Source: Fontimicrobium_A sp034506455 (GTDB lineage Bacteria > Zhuqueibacterota > Zhuqueibacteria > Residuimicrobiales > Krinioviventaceae). Taken from it: a stretch of 64,000 bases of DNA. Positions 26,517 to 33,981 of this stretch are shown here, piece after piece; position 1 is the first letter of the stretch; each line of letters opens with the position of its first letter. Location: NCBI GenBank assembly GCA_034506455.1, contig JAPDPN010000001.1, forward strand, positions 1-64,000, in the 5' to 3' direction. The position numbers and the translations under genes were made by a program. The notes under the pieces are model-generated. The model saw only the letters and a program-made list of their open reading frames with translations, had not been told where the DNA came from and searched no databases.

Positions 26517-27643
26517 GACCGAGTCTCGGCTTTTATGAAGCTGACTTTTCGATCTTTCCAGGAGACGGCACCGCGGCGGTAGCAGCGAAAAGAGTTGAAG
26601 CCGATCATCAGAACCGCGCCGATGCTCAATGGATTGAGCAGCGTGCTGACCCAGACGGGATGGCCGAAGTGTTCGGCAATGAGAAATCGAATTGCAGCGG
26701 CGAGGCCGATCATGGCAACGGCTTCGGCGCGAAGCGACGGTACCGCCAAGAGCGCGAACGGAAGAATGTAGATACTGAACAGCAACACTGAAAAGAGAAG
26801 AAAAGGAATCGTTTTGTAACCCATCAGACCGAAGGCATTCTTGGAAAATCCCCAATAGACCTCGTTCCAAGAGGAGTACATCCTTCCAAAAACCATTCTG
26901 TTGCCCGATGCGGTCAAAATTTTTTCCCCCTTTCGTTTTGCAAGCCGGGCCAATTCCGTATCTTCAACGATATGTCCCTTGACTGCCTCATGTCCCCCGA
27001 TTTGATCGTAGCCTTGGCGGGTAAAAGCAAGCCACTGGCCGTTGGCGGCCGCCATGGAGGGAAATTTGGCGTAATAGGTCAACCAGAGCGGTAAAAGGGA
27101 ATAGACAAAGGTGTCGAAAACCGGAATCACCAGTTTTTCCGCAAAGGTAACGGTTATCTGCTGTGGAAAGGCTGAGAATAAGCTCAACGAGAGACGTTGC
27201 ATCCAACCGATAGTCTTTTCTACGGCTTCCGGCGCATATTGGTTATCCGCATCGGTAAAGATCAAGTAATCTCCGCCGGCAGCATGACTCAACTGATGAC
27301 AAGCCCAGTTTTTTCCAGTCCATCCGTCCGGTAAAGGAGCGCCGCTGAGAAGGCGTATGCGGGCATCCTGGGTTGAGAAACGGCGTACAATGCCTGCCGT
27401 ATTGTCCTGAGAGTGATCGTCCAACACTAAAATTTCCAAATTCTGATAACTTTGCCGGATAAGCGACTCCAAAGCTCGTCCGATATTCGCTTCTTCATTA
27501 CGGGCCGGAATAAGGACCGACACAAGCCGAACGTCCTTGGGTTTGGGGCCGTTTTTGATCATCGGCGCCGTCATGACGTTTACCAGAGTAATCAACGCAA
27601 TCAACGCCAAGCAGCCGATGAGAAAGCCGACAAAAATGCTCAT
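26513..27643 (-). CDS. Family 2 glycosyltransferase, CruC/CruG-like carotenoid glycosyltransferase
   Basis: 376 residues from ATG 27643, which overlaps the acyltransferase stop as ATGA and has GGGACAGGG upstream. An N-terminal membrane helix (FVGFLIGCLALIALITLV) precedes the GT-A domain: VLIPARNEEANIGRALES, ILVLDDHSQDNT, the D-x-D-like FTDADNQY, VEDTELARLAKRKG, and then two to four C-terminal hydrophobic helices. GT2 enzymes of this shape in pigment clusters transfer a sugar from a nucleotide-sugar to the carotenoid hydroxyl. Adjacency to CruF recalls cruF-cruG; adjacency to the acyltransferase recalls cruC-cruD in green sulphur bacteria. Which sugar is used cannot be told. Confidence 0.85.
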   Translation of the reverse strand: MSIFVGFLIGCLALIALITLVNVMTAPMIKNGPKPKDVRLVSVLIPARNEEANIGRALESLIRQSYQNLEILVLDDHSQDNTAGIVRRFSTQDARIRLLSGAPLPDGWTGKNWACHQLSHAAGGDYLIFTDADNQYAPEAVEKTIGWMQRLSLSLFSAFPQQITVTFAEKLVIPVFDTFVYSLLPLWLTYYAKFPSMAAANGQWLAFTRQGYDQIGGHEAVKGHIVEDTELARLAKRKGEKILTASGNRMVFGRMYSSWNEVYWGFSKNAFGLMGYKTIPFLLFSVLLFSIYILPFALLAVPSLRAEAVAMIGLAAAIRFLIAEHFGHPVWVSTLLNPLSIGAVLMIGFNSFRCYRRGAVSWKDRKVSFIKAETRS

Positions 27644-28362
27644 GCCCTGTCCCTTTTGCGACTGAGGCGATGACGCCACATTGCCAATGATTCGTTGATC
27701 GATGCTTTACCCTGCAGCAAAACTTTTCCTTCTTCGCGTCGGATAATTTGCTCCTGAAGCTCGTCCAATAGAGCTTCATGCCGGCTCTGCAGCCGCTCTG
27801 TGAGATCCTCCGTTGAGGCGCAAAGGTCAGTGACTTCATTAAGGCGGATAAAGACATCCGCGCGCTGATCCGAAAGGTATTCGGCTCTGAAAGCGGCTTG
27901 TATAACTCTCACGGGCTCAGGAGCTTGACGAATCAATAGCTCCACGCCGCGCTTGTAGACGAGAGGCCGCACTCCCCAAGGCAGCAGCTCACCCTGGGGA
28001 AAAATGCAGACGACGGCTTTTTGCGCCAACAGCTTTTGTGTATAGCTCAATGATTCCAAACTTTTTTTTACAGAGCGAGGCTCTATAGAATAGGCGCCGA
28101 CGCGGGAGAAAAAACGGTTTCGACGGAGCTGTTCCTCCAGCATCATGAGAAATATGGGACGGTGAAATAGTTTTACTTTCAGCAGATAGACGAAAAAGCC
28201 GTCCCACCAGGTGCTGTGATTGGGGAGAAGCAGAATTGCCCCTTCATCGGGGTTCGGAGGCTCGCCGAACAGACGAATCGAATGGAAATGGCGCCGCATG
28301 AGATTAAAAATGTACGGCCGAAAAATCATCTCATGCAGGGCAGACGGCGAGGCAGGTATCAT
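27640..28362 (-). CDS. PlsC-type acyltransferase, probably acylating the carotenoid glycoside (CruD-like)
   Basis: 240 residues. The acyltransferase signature N-H-S-T-W-W-D-G (HX4D catalytic block) lies near residue 49, with a second block around V-G-A-Y-S-I-E-P-R and a third FPQGELLPWG, which bind the acyl donor and phosphate or sugar acceptor. Length and hydrophobic N-terminal part match LPLAT proteins. A lone lysophospholipid acyltransferase is formally possible, but the four-base overlap with the glycosyltransferase gene and the downstream carotenoid genes make it the likely enzyme that esterifies the sugar of the pigment, as CruD does. It stands 15 bases after crtI. Confidence 0.82.
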   Translation of the reverse strand: MIPASPSALHEMIFRPYIFNLMRRHFHSIRLFGEPPNPDEGAILLLPNHSTWWDGFFVYLLKVKLFHRPIFLMMLEEQLRRNRFFSRVGAYSIEPRSVKKSLESLSYTQKLLAQKAVVCIFPQGELLPWGVRPLVYKRGVELLIRQAPEPVRVIQAAFRAEYLSDQRADVFIRLNEVTDLCASTEDLTERLQSRHEALLDELQEQIIRREEGKVLLQGKASINESLAMWRHRLSRKRDRA

Positions 28363-28377
28363 CCTTTCGCCCTCAAA

Positions 28378-29859
28378 TTACGTCCTCAGATCATTGATGA
28401 CGAGTTTGGCGGTCGTTTCTGCCGTCATCATAACGCCCGGCAGGCCGGCGCCGGGATGAGTGGAAGCGCCGACGAGATAGAGTCGTGCAATGTCTTCGCT
28501 GCGGTTATGCGGGCGGAAAATGGCGGTCTGCGTCAATCTCGGCTCGACTCCCCACGCGCTTCCATAGGTGTTGTTGTTCTTTTTGAGGAAATCTGCCGGT
28601 GTAAATGTTTCGACCACCTGAAGATTTGCTCTCAACTCCTCCAATCCGAAATCTTTTTCCAAAAAGTCAAGAATTCGGTTGCGGAAAGGTTCCGCTTCGC
28701 GCGACCAATCGATGCCGCTTTGCAGATTGGCAACCGGAACGAGCACATACATGCTTTCGCATCCTTGCGGTGCCATGCCGGGATCGGTTCGCGTGGGCAC
28801 GTGCAGGTACATCGAAAAGTCCTGCGGCAGTATCTTTTTATCGAAAATATCGCGGATCAGCTCTTTATAGCGCGGCGATAAAATGAGCGTGTGGTGTTTG
28901 AGCTGCGGATACTGCCGCCTGACGCCGAGATAGAGGAGAAACGCGCTCATACTGTAGTGGATTTTTGCAAGTCGTCTGCTCGTCCACCTTTTGCGATAAA
29001 CCTCCGGTATGAGGGTGCCATAGGTGTGGATAAAGTCGGCGTTCGAAATAACAGCGTCGAAACGATGAATATCATGGTCGACCTGCACCCCGGTTGCCGT
29101 ACCGTTTTCGACGACAATTCGTTTTACCGGCGATTCTGTGAGAATTCTTCCTCCTATTTCCTCAAAAAGACGACGAAAAGCGTCCACTAAAGTGGTCATC
29201 CCGCCTTTAGTAAACCAGACACCGCCGACCTTTTCGAGATACGGAATCATTTGATAAACAGCCGGCGAGCGGAAAGGATTGCCGCCGATGAACAACGGAT
29301 GGAACGAAAAGACGAACCGATGACGAAAGTCTTTGAAAAAACGCGAGGCAAAGTTATAGGAGCTGACTAGGGCGCCGAGGCGCAATGCACGCGGAGCAAA
29401 CGACAACATTATTTTCCAATTGTCAAAGGGCGTTGCCCCCAACTTTTCCAGAATGACGGCACGATAAAGCTCGCGCGATGCCGCCATGAACCGGTCGTAT
29501 TGAGCTGCATCATCCGTATTAAATGCCGCCATCTGCTGCTTCATTCGGTCAGCGTCATCGATGTAATCGATATAGGTTTTGTCGTGAAAATAGATACGAT
29601 AGAATGGATCGAGAGGAATTAACTCGAGATAATCGGAAAGCTTTTTACCGGCAGCGTTAAAAATATCTTCGATTACCGAAGGCGCCGTGATGAGCGATGG
29701 GCCCATATCGAAACGATAGCCTTCTTTTTCCAACAAGTAAGCATGCCCCCCGACACGGGCGTTTTTTTCAAAAATCGTGACCTGAAATCCGGCAGCCTGC
29801 AATCGAATTCCGACGGACAGGCCGCCGAATCCTGCACCGATGACGGCGATTTTTTTCAT
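28378..29859 (-). CDS. crtI: Phytoene desaturase, CrtI family
   Basis: 493 residues. ATG 29859 is used because GAGGTGGGA lies just ahead; the upstream in-frame GTG lies inside that site. The N-terminal FAD-binding Rossmann motif is IAVIGAGFGGLSVGIRL, followed by VTIFEKNARVGGHAYLLEKEGYRFDMGPSLI. The C-terminal FAD motif is LYLVGASTHPGAGLPGVMMTA. These define bacterial CrtI, which introduces double bonds into phytoene to make lycopene (or neurosporene). It is the fifth gene in the transcript. Which of the two CrtI-family genes does phytoene desaturation is not certain; this one is closer in its N-terminal motif to CrtI than its partner at 29876. Confidence 0.85.
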   Translation of the reverse strand: MKKIAVIGAGFGGLSVGIRLQAAGFQVTIFEKNARVGGHAYLLEKEGYRFDMGPSLITAPSVIEDIFNAAGKKLSDYLELIPLDPFYRIYFHDKTYIDYIDDADRMKQQMAAFNTDDAAQYDRFMAASRELYRAVILEKLGATPFDNWKIMLSFAPRALRLGALVSSYNFASRFFKDFRHRFVFSFHPLFIGGNPFRSPAVYQMIPYLEKVGGVWFTKGGMTTLVDAFRRLFEEIGGRILTESPVKRIVVENGTATGVQVDHDIHRFDAVISNADFIHTYGTLIPEVYRKRWTSRRLAKIHYSMSAFLLYLGVRRQYPQLKHHTLILSPRYKELIRDIFDKKILPQDFSMYLHVPTRTDPGMAPQGCESMYVLVPVANLQSGIDWSREAEPFRNRILDFLEKDFGLEELRANLQVVETFTPADFLKKNNNTYGSAWGVEPRLTQTAIFRPHNRSEDIARLYLVGASTHPGAGLPGVMMTAETTAKLVINDLRT

Positions 29860-29875
29860 GTTTCCCACCTCAAAG

Positions 29876-31351
29876 TTAATGAGTCATATTTTCAATAAGC
29901 AGCTTTGCCGCAATTTTACCGGATTGAATGACCAAGGGCACACCTCCGCCCGGATGCGACGAACCGCCGGCGAAATAAAGGCCGCTGATTTGACGACTTC
30001 GGTTTGGCGGCCGCAAAAACGCCGTATAGCGGCTGTTGGAGGAAATGCCGTAAATGCTGCCGCGATTGCTGCCGAAACGCTCGTAAAAATCCACAGGCGT
30101 CAACACCTTTTCAAATTGGATCTTGTTTGCCAGCGAAAAACCGTGGCGCGCAAGCTTTTGCAGGACCCTATTCCGCAAATGCTCAACGGCATCGTGCCAA
30201 TTTTGGTCGGCCAAGTACGGTGCATTGACGAGGACAAACCAATTTTCAGCGTTCGGTGGGGCATGGTCGACGTCCGTTTTCGAGGTAATTGCCGCATATA
30301 CCGTCGGATCTTCCGGTGGAACAAGATCGTCAAAGATCTGCTGAAATTCGCGGCGATAATCTTGCGAAAAAAAGATATTATGATGAGCAGCCTCCTTATG
30401 AACACCCTTAACTGCCCAAAGGAACACGATGCCGGAGATCGACGGCTCCAAACGGTTGAGTTTGGCGCGCAGGCCGTCAAAGCCGTCGATAAGATCATTA
30501 AAGGCTTGAACGACATCGGCATTGCAAAGAACGGCATCGACGGGTATAAATTCGCTGTCGGTCTGCACGCCTACGATTCGTCCCTTGTGATGTTCGATCT
30601 TTCTGACGGCCGTGTTGAGGCGAATCTCCACGCCCAAGTCGCCAGCAACACGATGCAGAGCGTCCACCAAGCGATACATGCCGCCTTGAATATAGTAACC
30701 GCCCAAATTATACTCTACGTGGGGGATGATGTTCAGCGTTGCCGGCGCTTTAAACGGGTCGCTGCCGTTGTAGGTAGGGTAGCGGTCGAACAGTTGCACC
30801 AGTCTGCCGTCGCTGAAAAAACAGCTTACGGTTTGATGAACGGTGCGAAAGGCATCGAGCTCTCGAAGATGAAGCAGCGTCGAAAGATTTCTACGGTTCA
30901 ATAAAGTCCTCAGCTCGTGAATTGGATTGAAAATAAAGGTTTCGGCAGTCAATTCGTAAATGCGTCGAGAATAGGCAAGGAATCGCTCTACAGCCTCCAC
31001 TTGGGAGGGGGAAAAGCGGCGCGTTTCCTCCGCACGCAGCGACGGCTCGGCATAGGCATCATAGCGGCTGCCGTCCGGAAAGAAATAGCGGCACAGCGGC
31101 GCAACGGGAATAAAATTCAGATACTCCTGCCGATCCAAACCGCAGGCGGCGAACAGATCGTCAATGATGAACGGCATTGTCAGGAGCGATGGGCCGGTAT
31201 CGAAACGATAGCCTCCAACCGCGATTTCGCTCATCTTGCCGCCGAGAAGCGGGTTTTTTTCAAACAGAGTGACCTGCAGATTCCGATGTGCCAGCGAGAT
31301 TGCGCCGGCCAGTCCTGCCAGACCTCCGCCGATCACTGCGACCCTTTTCAT
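29876..31351 (-). CDS. CrtI-family carotenoid desaturase, CrtD-like 3',4'-desaturase or second phytoene desaturase
   Basis: 491 residues. Rossmann motif VAVIGGGLAGLAGAISLA, then LFEKNPLLGGKMSEI and GYRFDTGPSLLTMP; the C-terminal motif is LYFAGGSSHPGGGVPLVIQSG. The two CrtI paralogues in the operon parallel CrtIa/CrtIb and CrtD of myxobacteria. In a pathway with a 1'-hydratase the second copy most simply acts as the 3',4'-desaturase CrtD, but division of phytoene desaturation in two steps is also possible. The ATG lies inside the lycopene cyclase gene: the last 92 bases of that gene overlap the first 92 of this one in another frame, so translation is probably coupled. Confidence 0.85.
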   Translation of the reverse strand: MKRVAVIGGGLAGLAGAISLAHRNLQVTLFEKNPLLGGKMSEIAVGGYRFDTGPSLLTMPFIIDDLFAACGLDRQEYLNFIPVAPLCRYFFPDGSRYDAYAEPSLRAEETRRFSPSQVEAVERFLAYSRRIYELTAETFIFNPIHELRTLLNRRNLSTLLHLRELDAFRTVHQTVSCFFSDGRLVQLFDRYPTYNGSDPFKAPATLNIIPHVEYNLGGYYIQGGMYRLVDALHRVAGDLGVEIRLNTAVRKIEHHKGRIVGVQTDSEFIPVDAVLCNADVVQAFNDLIDGFDGLRAKLNRLEPSISGIVFLWAVKGVHKEAAHHNIFFSQDYRREFQQIFDDLVPPEDPTVYAAITSKTDVDHAPPNAENWFVLVNAPYLADQNWHDAVEHLRNRVLQKLARHGFSLANKIQFEKVLTPVDFYERFGSNRGSIYGISSNSRYTAFLRPPNRSRQISGLYFAGGSSHPGGGVPLVIQSGKIAAKLLIENMTH

Positions 31352-32015
31352 AGAAATTTCCTTTGAGCCGTTCGTAGATTGTCACCGTCAACAGGATGTG
31401 ACTCAAGCCGAAGATAAAGTCCTCGACAGGGATGGTGATGATTCTCATTCCGAGCATATACTGCGGATTGTAAAGGACAATCGGCCGCGCCGTCAAATAG
31501 GTGTTGAATATTAGCGTCAAAATAACAACAGCTCCAATTATGACCCAAATTCGCGAATCTTCCCAAATTTGGGTTTTAATTAAGGCATTTAGGAAATAGA
31601 CGGTCGCTGCCGCGATTAAAACCAGACCGGTATATTCGAGACCCTTTAAAAAAAGGATGATGCCGGCGAAACTCGATATACCGGCCGGCAATCCCAACCC
31701 AAGAGTTAACTTTTTGGGCGGCAGGAATTTGATTATAATTTCCCAAATAAAGAGACAGGCAAAAGGTACCGTTACAAAGAACGACCACTCCTCGACGGGA
31801 AGTCCCAAGAGACGCGGCCCCAGGATAAAGCGCTCGTTAAAGTACCAATGTCTTCCGGTTACGGCAATATCCCAAATGATGAACGGAATGAGCGAAAGAA
31901 AAACAGCGATAAACGCTTTGGGCCATTGTTTGAAGAAACGGACCTTATGATCAAAACTGTTCAGCAGAGGTCCGATAAAGACAAAAAGGTTAAAGAGCAG
32001 ATATTCACTGCGCAT
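31260..32015 (-). CDS. Lycopene cyclase, CarR/CrtYc-CrtYd fusion type
   Basis: 251 residues with six or more hydrophobic helices. Two related halves are visible. The first contains the repeated unit WYFNERFILGPRLLGLPVEEWSFF and the second RIITIPVEDFIFGLSH; the P-V-E-E/D-F/W motif in each is the signature of the heterodimeric cyclases CrtYc and CrtYd. Here both are one polypeptide, as in fungal and some archaeal and FCB proteins. The enzyme closes one or both ends of lycopene to beta-rings. Its C-terminal ~30 residues (after YERLKGNF) are highly basic and overlap the start of the CrtD-like gene. The start overlaps the preceding TPR-type gene by 11 bases. Confidence 0.9.
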   Translation of the reverse strand: MRSEYLLFNLFVFIGPLLNSFDHKVRFFKQWPKAFIAVFLSLIPFIIWDIAVTGRHWYFNERFILGPRLLGLPVEEWSFFVTVPFACLFIWEIIIKFLPPKKLTLGLGLPAGISSFAGIILFLKGLEYTGLVLIAAATVYFLNALIKTQIWEDSRIWVIIGAVVILTLIFNTYLTARPIVLYNPQYMLGMRIITIPVEDFIFGLSHILLTVTIYERLKGNFYEKGRSDRRRSGRTGRRNLAGTSESAGHSV

Positions 32016-32565
32016 AGCCCGTCCTTTCGAGCTCGTTCAGCCACTTTTGCACGCCCTCCCTCTCTATTGGATCGAGCTCCTCAACCTTGAGAATAAAATT
32101 AAGGGCGTTGCGGACCAATTCCGGCGGCGTATCGATCGTTGCCTGGGGGCCGAGCGCAATAATTTTTCGAAAGCTTTGCCGAGCAGCTTCGCGTCTATTG
32201 AAGAAAAAAGGCAGATAATAGCACGTGGTGCCGTGAATAAAGAGGGCTTCCAGGTCGTGCTCGGCCTTGGCCAAGCCTTCATCCATAACGGCCAACCCCT
32301 GTTTGGCCCAACGAAGTTTGGCGTGAGGAGAAAAGACGTACTTGGCTTTTACGGCAATTAAAGAACCCAAATAAGTTTGTGCAACCCCTTGCTTTTCTCC
32401 GCTTTGCGCAAGTTTTTGAAAAAGGTCGACCGCTTCCCTATGCTTTTCTTCGGACTGAAGGGCGGAATAATAAAGCCGCCGAGCCGAATCCCATAAAGAA
32501 ACCTCATCGGCGGAAAGATCCGCCAAAGAAAAGAGAATAATAAACGCAACGTATTTGAAACTCAT
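32005..32565 (-). CDS. Exported small helical-repeat (TPR-like) protein in the carotenoid operon
   Basis: 186 residues. A signal peptide (FKYVAFIILFSLADLSADE) precedes an all-helical body with TPR-like spacing: EAVDLFQKLAQSGEKQG, AYL-containing helices, WAKQGLAVMDEGLAKAEHDLEALFIHGT and FRKIIALGP. It overlaps the lycopene cyclase start by 11 bases and is the first gene after the photolyase, so it belongs to the same transcript. I do not recognise a named family. A role in membrane pigment assembly is only a guess. Confidence 0.7.
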   Translation of the reverse strand: MSFKYVAFIILFSLADLSADEVSLWDSARRLYYSALQSEEKHREAVDLFQKLAQSGEKQGVAQTYLGSLIAVKAKYVFSPHAKLRWAKQGLAVMDEGLAKAEHDLEALFIHGTTCYYLPFFFNRREAARQSFRKIIALGPQATIDTPPELVRNALNFILKVEELDPIEREGVQKWLNELERTGYAQ

Positions 32566-32604
32566 GAATTCTCTTGAATTCTTTTTTTGGGTTTGATGAT
32601 AAAA

Positions 32605-33957
32605 TCAAGGCGAGGATTCGTTTGTACGCTTTATTGTTTTGCCCGCTTCGGCAAAAACCTGAATGGCGCGCCGGCGAGCAAAGTCATGATCGACTATCGG
32701 TGCCGGATAAGATGGAGTTCCAAATTCAGGGACCCATTGCCGGATGAAATCATCCTTGGGATCGAAGCGTTGTCGTTGCAGCTCGGGATTAAAGATGCGA
32801 AAGTAGGGAACCGCGTCGCAGCCGGTGCCGGCAGCCCATTGCCAATTGCCGTTGTTGGAAGCGAGCTCATAATCGAGCAATTTTTCTGCAAACCACCGTT
32901 CTCCGAGCCGCCAATCGATCAACAGATGTTTGACGAGAAAGCTTGCCGTTACCATTCGCAATCGGTTATGCATAAAGCCGGTTTGGGCCAACTGCCGCAT
33001 ACCGGCATCGACGAGCGGGTAGCCTGTAAGTCCCTCTTTCCAGTGTGCCAAGTCTTCTTCCGCCTGCCGCCAGCGTATCGAGTCGAATTCCGCGCGAAAA
33101 GCGTGATCGACCACATGCGGAAAATGGTACAGTATCATCATAAAGAATTCCCGCCAGATCAGCTCATTCAGCCACGTTTCGTTCAATTCCAACGCCGCGC
33201 GCACCAAGCGCCTAATGCTGATGGTGCCGAAGCGGAGATGTATTCCCAACTTTGATGTGCCGTCTACGGCCGGAAAGTCGCGATCAAGATGGTAGCGACG
33301 AATTTTTTCCAAAGGGATTTCTCGAGAGGGGAAAGCGAGTCCGCTTGGATAAAAGCCGACCATTTCAAGAGGCGGAATCGGCTCTTGCGGAATTTTTGCA
33401 AATCGTTCAAAAAAGGGTTCGACGACATATTCGGATAATACTTCCGGTTCTGCGGCAAGCCGCTTCATCCAGGTGTTTTTAAAAGGCGTAAAAACGGTAT
33501 AGGGTTTTCCATCGGCTTTGGTGATATGATCAGGCGGAAAAATTGTCTGATCGGAAAAGGAATGAATCTCCACCCCGAACTCCTGTGCCGTTTTTCGGAC
33601 CTCATTATCTCGGCGCAATGCATAGGGCTCATAATCCTGATTGAAATAGAGCTTTTTAATGGGAAATTCATTGAACAGGCGGCGCCAAATCTCATTCGGC
33701 CGGCCGATCGCGACCTTGAGAGAGCTTCCTGAGCGTTTTAATTGCTGATCGATTTCCTGCACCATCGAGTGAATAAACTCGACGCGCGGATCGCGAGGGT
33801 TCTTTAGTTCTTTAAGAATGTCGGTATCGAAAATAAAGACGGGAAGAACCGGCAGGCCGCTGCTAAGAGCATGGTGCAGGCCGCGATTGTCGTACAGCCG
33901 CAGATCGCGACGAAACCAAAAGGCGGTGAGAGGGGTGGATTCATCAAATCGGCTCAT
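32605..33957 (-). CDS. phrB: Deoxyribodipyrimidine photolyase (CPD class I)
   Basis: 450 residues, usual length. N-terminal antenna-binding Rossmann domain (FWFRRDLRLYDNRGLHHAL, PVFIFD) and C-terminal helical FAD domain: TSKLGIHLRFGTIS, LNELIWREFFMMI, LVDAGMRQL, TGFMHNRLRMVTASFL, and ASNNGNWQWAAGTGCDAVPYFRIFNP, which holds the FAD pocket and the Trp of the electron chain. It repairs UV pyrimidine dimers with blue light. Only 39 bases separate its end from the carotenoid operon, so pigment synthesis and light repair are probably co-expressed. A 12-bp inverted repeat overlaps a TTGACA box about 50 bases upstream (see 34003). Confidence 0.95.
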   Translation of the reverse strand: MSRFDESTPLTAFWFRRDLRLYDNRGLHHALSSGLPVLPVFIFDTDILKELKNPRDPRVEFIHSMVQEIDQQLKRSGSSLKVAIGRPNEIWRRLFNEFPIKKLYFNQDYEPYALRRDNEVRKTAQEFGVEIHSFSDQTIFPPDHITKADGKPYTVFTPFKNTWMKRLAAEPEVLSEYVVEPFFERFAKIPQEPIPPLEMVGFYPSGLAFPSREIPLEKIRRYHLDRDFPAVDGTSKLGIHLRFGTISIRRLVRAALELNETWLNELIWREFFMMILYHFPHVVDHAFRAEFDSIRWRQAEEDLAHWKEGLTGYPLVDAGMRQLAQTGFMHNRLRMVTASFLVKHLLIDWRLGERWFAEKLLDYELASNNGNWQWAAGTGCDAVPYFRIFNPELQRQRFDPKDDFIRQWVPEFGTPSYPAPIVDHDFARRRAIQVFAEAGKTIKRTNESSP

Positions 33958-33981
33958 AGAAGTGACGGAAATGAAGATATT

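Noticed and set aside
25866..26870. Longer frame upstream of the CruF-like gene
   Set aside because: The extension lies inside the glycosyltransferase gene and lacks sensible composition; ATG 26516 with ATGA overlap is the natural start.
32566..32588. GAATTC-TCTT-GAATTC followed by seven T, looking like a plus-strand terminator
   Set aside because: No plus-strand gene ends here and each arm is itself a palindrome, so the hairpin is not specific.
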